Shown in pieces: positions 54,505 through 64,000 of a stretch of DNA of 64,000 nt; positions within the stretch are counted from its first letter, which is position 1, and each line of letters opens with the position of its first letter. The notes beneath the pieces are model-generated. The model saw only the letters and a program-made list of their open reading frames with translations, did no database searches and was not told the DNA's origin. A program made the translations under genes and the position numbers. The stretch covers positions 1-64,000 of the forward strand of contig JASMKH010000012.1 in the NCBI GenBank assembly GCA_030749435.1, given 5' to 3'. Source of the DNA: Phycisphaerales bacterium (lineage in GTDB: Bacteria > Planctomycetota > Phycisphaerae > Phycisphaerales > SM1A02).

Positions 54505-55451
54505 GGTGTGACTGGTTCCAGTTGAATGAACACACTGACTAGTTGCGGCTCCCGGTCGAGCACCATCACCAACAGAAGCAGCGGCAGATACAACAGGCTC
54601 GCCAGAAAGGCCGCCTTGGCAGTCTCATTCGATCGCGCCTGGAAGAACCGAAGTGCCTTCCAGGCAAACCACAGCCCGAAGAGCAGCGCGCAGGCCGCAT
54701 AGAGGACACCAGCCAGCCGCAGAGACACGACCAGCAGCGACAGCGGAATCAGGAGCAGCGTCGAAAGCAAGGTCCCCTCGCAGGCGGCGCGTTCACCTTC
54801 CGGTGTGTCGGGGAGCATCCGAAACCCGGCCGCCAGGTACTGGTCGCGGTACATCCACGCCAAGGACAGGAAGTGGGGGAGCTGCCACAGAAACAGAATG
54901 GCCGCGAGCGTCCATCCACCGAGGTCGAAGGTCCCTCGCACCGCGACCCACCCGATGAGCGGTGGGATGGCACCGACCACGGCACCAACGAGTGTATTGA
55001 GCGTACTCAGTGGCTTGAGCGGTGTGTATGCAAGAACATAAATGAGCAGCGTGAGCAGCGCGAGTCCCGCTGCGAGGAAGTTCACTAGGACGGCGAGCAG
55101 CATCACGCCGCCGTATCCGAGCATCATCGCAACGGCCCATCCGTGGGCCGGACTCATGGCGCCACTCGGAATCGGTCGATGCTCGGTTCGCGCCATCATC
55201 CGATCGCGCCGCGTTTCCATCACCTGATTGATCGCGTTTGCGGCCGATGCGCACGCCAGAGTTCCGGCGACTGTCCAAAGCAGCAGCAGCCAGTCCACGT
55301 CTGGCCCGCTGGCCATGATGCAACCGACACCTGCGGTGACGACGACCAACAGACTGAGCCGCAACTTGATGAGATCTGCGTAGAGTCGGAGCAGACCCAC
55401 GGGACTGCGTGCGGCTGGCGAAGCATCAATGTCGGTGGCAGATTTGGCCAT
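54501..55451 (-). CDS. ctaB: Protoheme IX farnesyltransferase (heme O synthase)
   Basis: 316 aa, UbiA-type prenyltransferase. The first Asp-rich site is ANAINQVMETRRDRMMARTEHRP, with the heme O synthase features RTEHRPIPSG and TPLKPLSTLNTLVGAVVGAIPPLIGW, and the second site FLWQLPHFLSLAWMYRDQYLAAGFRMLP. Eight or nine membrane helices. Adds farnesyl to heme B as the first step to heme A for the caa3 oxidase. It is coupled to the DUF3179 gene downstream and is divergent from ctaA with a 94-bp gap. Confidence 0.95.
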   Translation of the reverse strand: MAKSATDIDASPAARSPVGLLRLYADLIKLRLSLLVVVTAGVGCIMASGPDVDWLLLLWTVAGTLACASAANAINQVMETRRDRMMARTEHRPIPSGAMSPAHGWAVAMMLGYGGVMLLAVLVNFLAAGLALLTLLIYVLAYTPLKPLSTLNTLVGAVVGAIPPLIGWVAVRGTFDLGGWTLAAILFLWQLPHFLSLAWMYRDQYLAAGFRMLPDTPEGERAACEGTLLSTLLLIPLSLLVVSLRLAGVLYAACALLFGLWFAWKALRFFQARSNETAKAAFLASLLYLPLLLLVMVLDREPQLVSVFIQLEPVTP

Positions 55452-55545
55452 GGATAGGGTGATTCCTGCGGCATGCGGGCTGCCGCGAGCCGCCTAGTAT
55501 ACGCGTCCACTGCGGGGACTCCGCAGCTTGCACTGGAGATGTCGG

Positions 55546-56967
55546 ATGCCTGGAATCGACTCGTCACTGAATCCCGCGACCTGCGCCGTTGAGCCGCCGC
55601 CCCTCGGTCGTGGCTGCCGCGTTCTAGCCGCAGGATTCGGCGCTACGACGTTGATGTGGTTGTTCAGCTACCTCGCGATCCTGATTCCAGGTGCGATGAT
55701 CGGCGAGGTGCTCTTTGGACTCGCCATGCTCTCGCTGCTTGGCGGGGGCGTGGTTGCGGGCCGAGTCGACGCGGGGCTTGAGGAAGACGCGTCCCCGGGC
55801 GGCTCACGAGCACGCTCAATCGTGCGAGGCATGGCGGTCGGGCTCGTCTCGGCGGCGCTCAATCTGCTCATCGTCTCGAGCCTGCTGCAGAGCGACATGG
55901 CGGGCGGCGCGGGATGGATCGCAGGCATTCTCGTGGGGTGTGTTGTCGTCGGTGGTATCGGTGGCGGGATCGGGTCCGCTGCGCCCGCGTGGCGAACCGA
56001 CGGCAACTGGCTGTCGACCTTCTGCTGGGTCGTGACCGGACTGACGTTCTTCATGATCGTTACAGGCGGCGTCGTCACCGGCTTCGAGGCCGGACTGGCC
56101 GTGCCAGACTGGCCCAATTCCTATGGGCACAACATGCTGCTCTACCCGCTCTCGGAAATGGTTGCCGACCCCGACAGCGGTGTGTTCTTCGAACATGCGC
56201 ACCGGCTGACGGGCATGTTTGTCGGTCTGGCATCAATCGTGCTCTGCGTCGTGCTTTGGATGGGCGACTCCCGACTCTGGATCGGTCTGCTGGGCGTGCT
56301 TGTGCTGGCCCTCGTCATCATCCAGGGTGTTCTCGGCGGCCTTCGAGTGACGGGCGTGCTCACACTGAGCCAGGACGCTGCCGACCTCTCGCCAAGCACT
56401 GCGTTGGCCATCGTGCATGGCGTGCTGGCGCAGGTTCTGCTTGCGGCCATGGCCGTGACTGGTGCCGCAACGAGTCTGCGCTGGCGGCGGGGCGGTATCC
56501 AACTTGGCGCCGGGCGACGCTCGGTCGACCGCAATCTGGCAACCGCGCTGGTTGTCTTCCTGTTTCTGCAGTTGCTGCTCGGCGCCGGCTATCGACATAT
56601 GGTGACGGCGATGGGTGCCAAGGCGCCCGCTGCCTCACACCTGCTGCTGACACATATCACCGTTGCTGTCATCGTGGTCGTGATCGGCGTGTTCGTGGGA
56701 CTACGTGGCTGCTCGCTGGAAGGACGCGAGCGGATGTTCAAGTGGATGGGCATCACGATGCTCTCATCGCTCGGGCTGCAGATCCTGCTCGGATTCGGCG
56801 CGCTCGCGGCCGTCATGCTGCGGCCCGAGATCGGAACGACCGCGGACGTACCGGTCTGGGAAGTGCTTGTCACAAGTGCGCATCAGGCCAATGGTGCGAT
56901 CATGTTGATGACGGCCGTCCTGCTGCTGGCATGGTATTGGCGGGCCTCCGACTCATTGAGCAAATGA
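55546..56967 (+). CDS. ctaA: Heme A synthase (COX15/CtaA) with N-terminal membrane extension
   Basis: 473 aa from ATG 55546 (TTG 55528 is open too), with a TGGAG ribosome site. Residues about 20-155 hold four membrane helices not found in the usual 300-350 aa enzyme. The CtaA core follows: GGVVTGFEAGLAVPDWPNSYGHNM, FEHAHRLTGMFVG (heme His), IQGVLGGLRVTG, VHGVLAQVLLAAMAV, HLLLTHITVAVIVVV and HQANGAIMLMTA. Oxidises heme O to heme A. Its end overlaps the next gene by 4 bp. Confidence 0.93.
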   Translation: MPGIDSSLNPATCAVEPPPLGRGCRVLAAGFGATTLMWLFSYLAILIPGAMIGEVLFGLAMLSLLGGGVVAGRVDAGLEEDASPGGSRARSIVRGMAVGLVSAALNLLIVSSLLQSDMAGGAGWIAGILVGCVVVGGIGGGIGSAAPAWRTDGNWLSTFCWVVTGLTFFMIVTGGVVTGFEAGLAVPDWPNSYGHNMLLYPLSEMVADPDSGVFFEHAHRLTGMFVGLASIVLCVVLWMGDSRLWIGLLGVLVLALVIIQGVLGGLRVTGVLTLSQDAADLSPSTALAIVHGVLAQVLLAAMAVTGAATSLRWRRGGIQLGAGRRSVDRNLATALVVFLFLQLLLGAGYRHMVTAMGAKAPAASHLLLTHITVAVIVVVIGVFVGLRGCSLEGRERMFKWMGITMLSSLGLQILLGFGALAAVMLRPEIGTTADVPVWEVLVTSAHQANGAIMLMTAVLLLAWYWRASDSLSK

Positions 56968-57572
56968 ACGAACCCCCCTTTGAACTTGAGCCGGACGAGC
57001 TTCCGGATCCGCCCGACCTGCCCGGTGAGGTCATTGTGAAAGGCTCAATCGACGAGGCGATCGATGCCCTCGTGGACGGCCTCTTCGCGTCGGCTGAGGA
57101 TGCCGTTGATCAACGAGGGCGATTTGATCTCGCCCTGCCGCCGCAGCGCGCCCTGGAGCCCGTCTGGTTTCGAATGATGCTGGCGACGGAGTATCGCCTC
57201 TTCCCGTGGGCGCAGACGCACGTCTGGCTGACCGATTCCGATGTGACCGCCGCCGCCCGGCTTCAGGAAACGCTCATCTGGCCCGCAGGCATTCCCATCG
57301 AGCAGGTGCATCCGATGCCGCGGTGCAGCCCCTCGGAGTACCAGACGCGGCTCGAGGCAGCACTGCCCGGCCGTCCGCTGGACGCGGTGGTGCTGGCGGC
57401 GGATTCAAGGAGCCAACTGGACGTGTCATTGGGCGGCATGGCCTCGGTCTTCCTGAACGCCCGTCGCATCGCGGTGCTCGCCTCGGTGGCTGCGTGCGTG
57501 GGACAGGACGCCCTCAGCGATGAGGTTCGCGCCGCGGCGGACCAACTGCATTGGTGTGTTGCGCCCGCATGA
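56964..57572 (+). CDS. Diverged 6-phosphogluconolactonase-like protein
   Basis: 202 aa. Resembles the 6-phosphogluconolactonase/glucosamine-6-phosphate isomerase fold in the part EYRLFPWAQTHVWLTDSD, then the I-P-x-E-Q-V-H-P-M-P stretch and the YQTRLEAALPGRPLDAVVLAAD segment. The substrate-binding GMGxDGHTASLFPG block is changed to DSRSQLDVSLGGMASVF, and the N-terminal SGGSTP loop is not evident (LPPQRALEP), so catalytic activity is doubtful. Coupled by ATGA to ctaA. It stops 2 bp from ruvX (convergent). Confidence 0.55.
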   Translation: MNEPPFELEPDELPDPPDLPGEVIVKGSIDEAIDALVDGLFASAEDAVDQRGRFDLALPPQRALEPVWFRMMLATEYRLFPWAQTHVWLTDSDVTAAARLQETLIWPAGIPIEQVHPMPRCSPSEYQTRLEAALPGRPLDAVVLAADSRSQLDVSLGGMASVFLNARRIAVLASVAACVGQDALSDEVRAAADQLHWCVAPA

Positions 57573-57574
57573 CA

Positions 57575-57967
57575 TCAGCGGGTGTCGAGGTGTTCTTCCA
57601 GCAGTACGGCGGCTGCGTGCGCGTCGGTTCCGCGAGGCACTTGCTGTCCTCGCATTCGGTACTCCGCCTCGAAACTGGTCAGGCGTTCATCCTGATAAGA
57701 GACGGGCACTCCGGAACGTTCCGCGAGTTGATCACCAAAGGCCCGCGTCAACTCGGCGCGAGGACCTTCAGTTCCATCCATGTTGATCGGGAGCCCGATG
57801 ACAACGGTGTCCGCGCCGTGTTCCTGCACCGCATCGATTACGGCGGCGAGCAGACCCTCCCCGCGCGGAACGTGCAGCGTCGCGATCGGAAACACGCTTC
57901 GCGTCTCGGTGTCGCCAACGGCCAGGCCGGTTCGTTTGTCACCGAGATCCACCGCGAGCAGCCGCAT
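57575..57967 (-). CDS. ruvX: Putative pre-16S rRNA nuclease / Holliday junction resolvase YqgF
   Basis: 130 aa, the normal size. RNase H-like fold: MRLLAVDLGDKRTG with the catalytic D7, VIGLPINMDGTEGPRAE, YQDERLTSFEAE and DAHAAAVLLEEHLD near the end. YqgF/RuvX trims the 5' end of 16S rRNA precursors in E. coli. It lies 3 bp after manC. Confidence 0.93.
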   Translation of the reverse strand: MRLLAVDLGDKRTGLAVGDTETRSVFPIATLHVPRGEGLLAAVIDAVQEHGADTVVIGLPINMDGTEGPRAELTRAFGDQLAERSGVPVSYQDERLTSFEAEYRMRGQQVPRGTDAHAAAVLLEEHLDTR

Positions 57968-57970
57968 CGA

Positions 57971-59050
57971 CTACTGCCACTCCTCGCCGAGTTGACCGTG
58001 GAGCGTCTTGACTTCCTGAACCCGGTCCTTTGGACATACGAGCGTTGCCTTCGGCGTATGGATGATCACGAGATCTTCGCAGCCGATCGTGGCGATGAGG
58101 TGCCTCTCGTCCTCACTGACGGTGACAAGCCCGGATGAGTCCAGATGCGATGCGGGTCCGAATGAGCGGTTGCCCAGATCATCCACATCGATCGTTTCAC
58201 CTGCTGCCGTCCAACTGCCGACGTCCAGCCACTGCACGTCCATCGGCACGGTGCACACCTGAATGTGCGGATCGCTCGACGCTGGCTCCATGATCGCGTA
58301 GTCAACGCTCACTTTGGGAAGCGTGGGGTAGACGCGGGCGAGCGTGTCATGCTGCTCGGGCGTGCCCCATGCAGCTGCGATCTCTGCCATGCCCGCCGCC
58401 GACTCGGGGACGAATCGCTCAAGCGCTTCGAGAAACCCAGCCGCCGAGAAGACAAACATGCCCGAGTTCCACTTGAACCGGCCCGACTCCACATACGACG
58501 TGGCCGTCGCTTCATCCGGCTTCTCGACAAATCGAATCGTGGCGCAGGCTGGCTCGTGCCCTTCAATGGGATCGCCGAGTTCGACGTAGCCGAATCCGGT
58601 CGCTGGGTAGGTCGGTTCGATCCCAAAGGTAATCATGCGATTCGGCGACTCGCTGGCCAGCGCCAACCCCGCCTCGATGCAGGCCGCAAACGTCGCTTGA
58701 GGCGTGATGAGGTGGTCGGCGGTCAGGACGGCAAAGACGGCATCCGGGTCGACCTTGTGCAGCACCGCAGCGGTCAATGCGACGGCATTGACCGTATCAC
58801 GCGGGCACGGTTCGCCGATGAGCCGATCGTGATCGAAGCCATCAAGGTCCTCGAGCACCAGCGATCGGTGCGACTCGCCCGTGCAGATCCACTGCCGCTG
58901 GCGGGGCACAAGCCCGTCGAGCCGCTGCGCGGCGTGCCAGAGCAGGCTCCGCCCCTGCACCAGCGGGACCATCTGCTTGGGGCGGCCCCCTCGGCTCATC
59001 GGCCAGAGTCTGGTGCCGCTTCCGCCCGCCATGATCATCGCGTGGTGCAT
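57971..59050 (-). CDS. manC: Mannose-1-phosphate guanylyltransferase
   Basis: 359 aa from ATG 59048-59050; the frame upstream adds 24 residues without resemblance. GDP-mannose pyrophosphorylase motifs: MIMAGGSGTRLWPMSRGGRPKQ (nucleotide-binding loop), GEPCPRDTVNAVAL, FAVLTADHLI, FVEKPDEATA and WNSGMFVFSA, the last near-universal in this family. Makes GDP-mannose for glycans. It lacks the C-terminal isomerase domain of bifunctional enzymes. Operon of two with ruvX. Confidence 0.93.
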   Translation of the reverse strand: MHHAMIMAGGSGTRLWPMSRGGRPKQMVPLVQGRSLLWHAAQRLDGLVPRQRQWICTGESHRSLVLEDLDGFDHDRLIGEPCPRDTVNAVALTAAVLHKVDPDAVFAVLTADHLITPQATFAACIEAGLALASESPNRMITFGIEPTYPATGFGYVELGDPIEGHEPACATIRFVEKPDEATATSYVESGRFKWNSGMFVFSAAGFLEALERFVPESAAGMAEIAAAWGTPEQHDTLARVYPTLPKVSVDYAIMEPASSDPHIQVCTVPMDVQWLDVGSWTAAGETIDVDDLGNRSFGPASHLDSSGLVTVSEDERHLIATIGCEDLVIIHTPKATLVCPKDRVQEVKTLHGQLGEEWQ

Positions 59051-59120
59051 ACCGGTCAGGATACCGATTGCCCACGTGCTCACGCTGCAGTGCGTCCTGC
59101 TGCAGTGGTAGTCTGGTGCC

Positions 59121-59732
59121 ATGCTCGCCCGAATCTCAGGACAACTCGATGCGGTGCTGCCGGATCGCGTGCAATTGGCAGTCGGACCGACGTTGTTGGA
59201 TGTCTTCGTCCCGGGAAGCGATCTGGACTCGCTGCACGGCCGGATCGGTGAGCCAGTGACCTTTCATACGCTGATGGTGCTGGAGGGCGTGGGCCAGGGC
59301 ACGTCGATGGTGCCGCGGCTGATCGGTTTCGGGTCTGCCGGAGACAGGGCATTCTTCGAGCTCTTCACAACTGTCAAGAACATCGGCCATCGCAAGGCGT
59401 TGCGGGCGCTGCAGGCCCCGGTGCAGGATGTGGCTGCTGCGATCGCTCGTCGGGACGCTGCGTTCCTAGTGACGCTCCCCGAGATCGGCAAGCGGACCGC
59501 CGAGACGATCATCGCGGAACTCTCCGGCAAGGTCGATTCATGGCTGGAAGGGGCTCCTCAGATCGAAGGCGCGCCGGCCATCGGCTCCGTCGCTGCCGAT
59601 GCAATCAGCATGCTCATCGCGCTGGGCGAGCGTCCGGATGCCGCGCGGCAACTCGTTGAGCGGACCCTCGCCCAGTTCCCGGATGTTGATTCGCCCGAGG
59701 CGCTGCTCGCGCAGGTGATGGCGACGCGGTAA
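59121..59732 (+). CDS. ruvA: Holliday junction DNA helicase subunit RuvA
   Basis: 203 aa. Domain I is the OB fold (MLARISGQLDAVLPDRVQLAVGPTLLDVFVP). Domain II holds the two helix-hairpin-helix elements (VKNIGHRKALRAL and LPEIGKRTAETIIAEL). Domain III (about 155-203) is the RuvB-contacting three-helix bundle (AADAISMLIALG). RuvA targets RuvB to Holliday junctions. Domain I is more diverged than usual; domain II is clear. ruvB and ruvC are not adjacent, but the rRNA nuclease/resolvase-like ruvX is 1.2 kb away. Confidence 0.9.
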   Translation: MLARISGQLDAVLPDRVQLAVGPTLLDVFVPGSDLDSLHGRIGEPVTFHTLMVLEGVGQGTSMVPRLIGFGSAGDRAFFELFTTVKNIGHRKALRALQAPVQDVAAAIARRDAAFLVTLPEIGKRTAETIIAELSGKVDSWLEGAPQIEGAPAIGSVAADAISMLIALGERPDAARQLVERTLAQFPDVDSPEALLAQVMATR

Positions 59733-59745
59733 AGCCGCCGGCAAG

Positions 59746-60501
59746 TCAGAGAATCAGCGGCATCGCCTCGTCGACGAGCTGCCAGCCACTGGCCTGAGCC
59801 AACCGCGTCCGAAGGTCAGCCGAGACTGCTTCTGGTGGATGTGACCGGTCGTAGGTCACTGGTTCCAGAAAGACAACCTGAGATCGGCTCCGCCCCAGCA
59901 TCGATCCACCGATCCCATCGACATCCGGCGTGCCCGAGATCCAGACCGGGAGTACGGTCGCGCCGGTTCGCGTGGCGAGCAGCCCGACGCCCTCGTGAAA
60001 GGGCCGCAGGCTCCCCGGCGGTCTCGTGATGCGCCCCTCCGGGAAGATTCCAACGCAGCCGCCGCTGTGAAGCGTGCGGAGGGCCTGCCGAAGCGAACCC
60101 GGGTCGGCGCCGGCCCGGTTGACGGGAATCACCCGCGCCAGCGCCCAGACATCGTCCATGCCCGCGCCCATCATGTCGCGGGCCATCATCCAGCGGATCA
60201 GGACGCTGGTGGCCGACTGCACGAGAAAGGGGTCGACCGCGCCGGTGTGATTGGCCACCACGATGACGGGGCCTCGATCAAGGGCGGCGGCGAGATGTGC
60301 CACACCGTCAAACCGGGGTCGCTGCCGCCATCCCAGCCACCATCGCGAGAGGCGCCAGACCAACCCGACGGCTGCGTCCCGGCCCGGGCCCCGCCGAAGC
60401 CGCGGAACGACCAAGAGCCACCAGAGGGCGGTGCTGAGCACGTAGCAGCAGACCACGATGCCCCAGGTCACCAGACTCTGCGCGGCGAGCATGGTGAGCA
60501 C
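59746..60501 (-). CDS. plsC: 1-acyl-sn-glycerol-3-phosphate acyltransferase
   Basis: 251 aa. N-terminal membrane anchor (SLVTWGIVVCCYVLSTALWWLLV). Acyltransferase motif NHTGAVD with H85 and D90 (the HX4D dyad), RVIPVNRAG, and FPEGRIT with the glycerol phosphate-binding Glu-Gly. Makes phosphatidic acid at the membrane. Convergent with ruvA at 13 bp and divergent from carB with 60 bp between starts. Confidence 0.92.
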   Translation of the reverse strand: MLTMLAAQSLVTWGIVVCCYVLSTALWWLLVVPRLRRGPGRDAAVGLVWRLSRWWLGWRQRPRFDGVAHLAAALDRGPVIVVANHTGAVDPFLVQSATSVLIRWMMARDMMGAGMDDVWALARVIPVNRAGADPGSLRQALRTLHSGGCVGIFPEGRITRPPGSLRPFHEGVGLLATRTGATVLPVWISGTPDVDGIGGSMLGRSRSQVVFLEPVTYDRSHPPEAVSADLRTRLAQASGWQLVDEAMPLIL

Positions 60502-60561
60502 GGTACCGTCCGGTGCGGGCTCGCATTCTGGTACCTTCCGCAGGATTCAGTGTGACCGCTC

Positions 60562-63500
60562 ATGCCTCGCCGCGATGACATCCACACCATCCTGATTCTG
60601 GGGTCCGGACCGATCGTCATCGGCCAGGGCTGCGAGTTTGACTACTCCGGAACGCAGGCCTGCAAGGCCCTGCGTGACGACGGCTACCGAATCGTGCTGG
60701 TGAACTCGAACCCGGCGACGATCATGACCGATCCCGCGTTTTCGGACCGCACCTATATCGAACCGATCACCATGGAAGCGGTCGAGCGCATTCTGGCGCT
60801 TGAGGCCGAACGCGGCACGCCCGTGGATGCCGTACTCCCGACCCTGGGTGGGCAGACGGCGCTCAATTGCGCCTGTGAACTCGACGAGTCCGGCGTACTG
60901 GAGCGATTCGGCGTCGAGATGATCGGCGCGACGCGCGAGGTGATTGACCGAGCCGAGGACCGCCTGAAGTTCCGCGAGGTGGTGGAGTCGTGCGGCTACC
61001 GACTGCCCCGCAGCGAGGTCGTCACGACACTTGAGGACGCCTTTGCATTCCTCGACAAGATCGGACTGCCCGCCATCATCCGCCCCGCCTTCACGCTCGG
61101 CGGCAGCGGCGGCGGAATTGCCTACAACCGGGAAGAGTTCGAAGATCAGGTCCGTCGCGGCATCGCCGCATCCAGGATCGATCAGGTGCAGATCGACGAG
61201 TCGGTACTTGGTTGGAAGGAGTACGAACTCGAAGTCGTTCGCGATCGCAACGACAACTGCGTCATCATCTGCGGCATCGAGAACATCGACGCCATGGGCG
61301 TGCACACCGGAGACTCGATCACCGTCGCGCCGATCCAGACGCTGAGCGATCGCGAGTACCAGCACCTCCGGGACGCCTCCTTCGACATCCTTCGGGCGGT
61401 CGGCGTTGACACCGGCGGTTCCAATGTGCAGTTCGCCATCAATCCGGAGACCGCCGAGATGGTGGTCGTCGAGATGAACCCCCGCGTGTCACGAAGCAGC
61501 GCATTGGCGTCCAAGGCGACCGGATTCCCGATTGCCCACATCGCCGCCAAACTCGCCGTCGGCTACACCCTGGACGAACTCCGCAACGACATCACCGAGA
61601 CGACCTCGGCGTGCTTCGAGCCGTCAATCGACTACGTCGTTGTGAAGATGCCTCGCTGGACATTCGAGAAGTTTCCCGAAGCCGACGAGACGCTGACGAC
61701 GCAGATGAAGTCGGTCGGTGAGGCCATGAGCATCGGTCGGACATTCCGCGAGGCCTTCCAGAAGGCGATTCGTTCGATGGAAGTCAAGCGATTCGGCTAC
61801 GGACTCGACGAGCAGGATCGCTGGCTTGCGGCGCACCGAGGCGAGGACCACGAGTGGCCGATCGACGAAGAGACGCTCACCCGAAAACTTTCCGTGCCCT
61901 GTCAGGGCCGTCCCTACTACGTCAGGTACGCATTCAAACTCGGCTGGTCGATCGATCGCATTCATGACCTTACAGGCGTTGATCCGTGGTTCCTCGATCA
62001 ACTGCATACGCTGGTCCGATTCGAGGATCAACTGCTCGCCTGTCCCTCGCTCGAGGCGATGGACGCGACACTGATGCGAACCGCCAAGCAGCATGGTTAC
62101 AGCGACCCGCAACTTGCGAAGGTCTTCCTCGACCGAATATCAACCGACTCGATTCTGGCCGTGCGGGCGCATCGAAAGTTGCTGGGGATCGAACCGGTCT
62201 TCAAACTGGTCGACACGTGCGCCGCCGAGTTCGAGGCGATGACGCCGTACTATTACTCGACGTACGAGACCCCCTTCAAGGTGAATGGCGAGGTCGTTGA
62301 GGACGACGAGATTCGCGTCACGGACGGCGAGAAGATCGTCATCCTCGGAGGTGGCCCGAACCGAATCGGGCAGGGCATCGAGTTCGACTACTGCTGCTGC
62401 CAGGCGGCCTTCGCCTGCCGGGAGATGGGTTTCGAGTCGGTGATGATCAACTCGAACCCCGAGACGGTCAGCACCGACTACGACACGAGCGACCTGCTCT
62501 TTTTCGAACCCCTCACACTTGAGGATGTGCTCAATATCGTTGAGCGGCTCAATGGCGGCGGCATCGACGTGTCCACGCGAAGCGGCGGCGTCGCGGGGTG
62601 CATCGTGCAGTTCGGCGGGCAGACGCCGCTCAACCTCGCCCACGGACTGGTCGCGGCGGGCGTGCCGCTCATCGGGACGGGGCTCGAGTCAATCGACGAG
62701 GCCGAAGATCGTGAGAGTTTCAAAGCGATTCTCGACCGACTGGGTCTGCAGCAGCCCGACAATGGCATTGCCTACAGCCTGGAGCAGGCGCGGGGCATCG
62801 CTTCGGGCATCGGCTATCCGGTGCTTGTGCGACCGAGTTATGTGCTCGGGGGCCGGGGGATGGAGATCTGCTTCGACGAGGAGGCGCTTGATCAGTACAT
62901 GCGCACCGCGGTGGACGTCTCCGACCTTGCCGACGCGCCGGTGCTGATCGATCGCTTCCTCAGCCATGCGACCGAGGTCGACGTCGACGTCGTGGCGGAT
63001 TTCGAACCGCACGACGCGACGCGGAGCCGTCAGATTGGCCAGTCGGCGGATCCGCCGCAGGCCGTGATCGCCGGCATCATGGAGCACATTGAGCAGGCGG
63101 GCGTGCACTCGGGCGATTCATCGTGCATTCTGCCGCCCGACACACTGTCGCCGTCGATGCGGCGGCGTGTCGCCGAACATGCCAGGTCGCTGGCCGAGGC
63201 GCTCCGTGTGCGTGGCCTCATGAATCTGCAACTGGCCATTCGCGACGACGAGATCTTCGTGATCGAAGTCAACCCCCGCGCGAGCCGCACCGTTCCGTTC
63301 GTTGCCAAGGGGACTGGAATCCCGTGGTCCCGAATCGCAGCCAAAGTCATGATGGGCGCATCGCTGCAGCGTCTTTCCGGAGAGATCGAGCAGGAGAACG
63401 CCGGGTTCTACGCTGTCAAGGAGCCCGTCTTCCCATTCGAGAAGTTCCCTGGCGTCGACGTGGTGCTCAGTCCGGAGATGCGTTCGACGGGCGAGGCGAT

Positions 63501-64000
63501 GGGCTTTGACCGTTCACTGCCAGTCGCGTTGGCCAAGGCGAAGATGAGTGCATGGCTGCCACTGCCGACCGAGGGCAACGTCTTCCTGAGCGTGCGTGAT
63601 GCCGACAAGGAATCCGTTGTTGATGTCGCCCGCTCGCTCGTATCGATGGGCTTTGTAGTTCACAGCACGCAGGGCACGTGCGAGTTGCTCTCCAGCCACA
63701 GTGTGGCTGCCAGCCCCATTCGCAAGATCAGCGAGGGCGCGCGGCCCAATATCGTCGATCGGCTGGCCAATGGCGAGATCGATCTGATCATCAACACGCC
63801 CACGCGAACCGGGGCGGCGACCGACGAGGGCCGTATTCGCGCCATGGCGGTTCGCTCCCGGGTACCGATGATTACGACGCTGACTGGCGCGATGGCCGCC
63901 GTGCGGGCCATCTCAGCCCTGCGGGCGGGCACGTGGCAGGTCCATGCGCTGCAGGACGCCTACTGCGAGGGCGTTGCCGCAGGGCAGGCGGGCGGTCAAC
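60562..64000 (+). CDS. carB: Carbamoyl-phosphate synthase large chain (3' end beyond the window)
   Basis: At least 1146 codons without stop. First synthetase half: [74 protein letters not shown]. Second half from about residue 590: [60 protein letters not shown]. The last 140 residues are the MGS-like allosteric domain ([22 protein letters not shown]). Makes carbamoyl phosphate for arginine and pyrimidine synthesis with CarA, whose gene is not in the window. Confidence 0.96.
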   Translation, partial: MPRRDDIHTILILGSGPIVIGQGCEFDYSGTQACKALRDDGYRIVLVNSNPATIMTDPAFSDRTYIEPITMEAVERILALEAERGTPVDAVLPTLGGQTALNCACELDESGVLERFGVEMIGATREVIDRAEDRLKFREVVESCGYRLPRSEVVTTLEDAFAFLDKIGLPAIIRPAFTLGGSGGGIAYNREEFEDQVRRGIAASRIDQVQIDESVLGWKEYELEVVRDRNDNCVIICGIENIDAMGVHTGDSITVAPIQTLSDREYQHLRDASFDILRAVGVDTGGSNVQFAINPETAEMVVVEMNPRVSRSSALASKATGFPIAHIAAKLAVGYTLDELRNDITETTSACFEPSIDYVVVKMPRWTFEKFPEADETLTTQMKSVGEAMSIGRTFREAFQKAIRSMEVKRFGYGLDEQDRWLAAHRGEDHEWPIDEETLTRKLSVPCQGRPYYVRYAFKLGWSIDRIHDLTGVDPWFLDQLHTLVRFEDQLLACPSLEAMDATLMRTAKQHGYSDPQLAKVFLDRISTDSILAVRAHRKLLGIEPVFKLVDTCAAEFEAMTPYYYSTYETPFKVNGEVVEDDEIRVTDGEKIVILGGGPNRIGQGIEFDYCCCQAAFACREMGFESVMINSNPETVSTDYDTSDLLFFEPLTLEDVLNIVERLNGGGIDVSTRSGGVAGCIVQFGGQTPLNLAHGLVAAGVPLIGTGLESIDEAEDRESFKAILDRLGLQQPDNGIAYSLEQARGIASGIGYPVLVRPSYVLGGRGMEICFDEEALDQYMRTAVDVSDLADAPVLIDRFLSHATEVDVDVVADFEPHDATRSRQIGQSADPPQAVIAGIMEHIEQAGVHSGDSSCILPPDTLSPSMRRRVAEHARSLAEALRVRGLMNLQLAIRDDEIFVIEVNPRASRTVPFVAKGTGIPWSRIAAKVMMGASLQRLSGEIEQENAGFYAVKEPVFPFEKFPGVDVVLSPEMRSTGEAMGFDRSLPVALAKAKMSAWLPLPTEGNVFLSVRDADKESVVDVARSLVSMGFVVHSTQGTCELLSSHSVAASPIRKISEGARPNIVDRLANGEIDLIINTPTRTGAATDEGRIRAMAVRSRVPMITTLTGAMAAVRAISALRAGTWQVHALQDAYCEGVAAGQAGGQ

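Overview
The window is a dense, GC-rich bacterial chromosome segment. Its gene content points to a planctomycete, most likely of the Phycisphaerae: dockerin-like and parallel beta-helix secreted proteins, an alternative complex III plus caa3 oxidase cluster, an AroD-AroE fusion, short ATGA overlaps between genes, prepilin-type secreted proteins, and a LpxK/HldE cell-envelope block that implies a Gram-negative-type outer membrane. This placement is inference from gene content. No rRNA and no complete tRNA gene is present; the only recognisable stable RNA gene is a tmRNA (ssrA).

Layout. 1-3.5 kb is accessory DNA: the end of an unknown protein, an ssrA gene whose 3' end is repeated twice in direct orientation, integrase remnants, a repetitive beta-helix/dockerin protein, and a collapsed signal-peptide-plus-dockerin remnant. 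3.5-8.2 kb holds adenylate kinase with an ABC-2 exporter (minus strand) and divergent recJ. 8.2-13.6 kb is a minus-strand membrane operon: NfeD protease, short NfeD, FloA and two CNNM/CorC transporters. 13.6-16.4 kb has two type II pseudopilin-like proteins and a long gene-free leader region. 16.4-22.5 kb has a RidA-family protein, a membrane Ser/Thr kinase and the heptosyltransferase-maf-lpxK-hldE envelope operon. 22.5-34.9 kb has a DUF2470-like protein, a large calcium-binding-repeat metalloprotease, aroDE and aroC (convergent), clpB, a DUF1573 protein, a BtuF-like protein and tatD behind a 16-bp repeat array.

34.9-49.2 kb is one long plus-strand respiratory operon, actABCDEF, a small membrane protein, SCO, then coxB-A-C-D and a second subunit-III-like gene. 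It encodes an electron path from quinol through alternative complex III to a caa3-type (A2-class) oxygen reductase. Heme A synthesis genes (ctaB, ctaA) lie nearby at 54.5-57 kb. A secreted M1 metallopeptidase, and a REP-associated transposase flanked by inverted repeat clusters, lie between the two. The repeats run into the 3' end of a DUF3179 gene. 57-64 kb is housekeeping: a 6-phosphogluconolactonase-like protein, ruvX, manC, ruvA, plsC and a carB that runs off the window.

The most unusual signals are the REP/transposase unit and its repeat-encoded protein tail, the ssrA-targeted integration scar, the 16-bp array carrying a TTGACA and an ATG in each unit upstream of tatD, and the 26-residue and 19-residue repeat proteins. 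Eight convergent gene pairs are separated by 13 bp or less.
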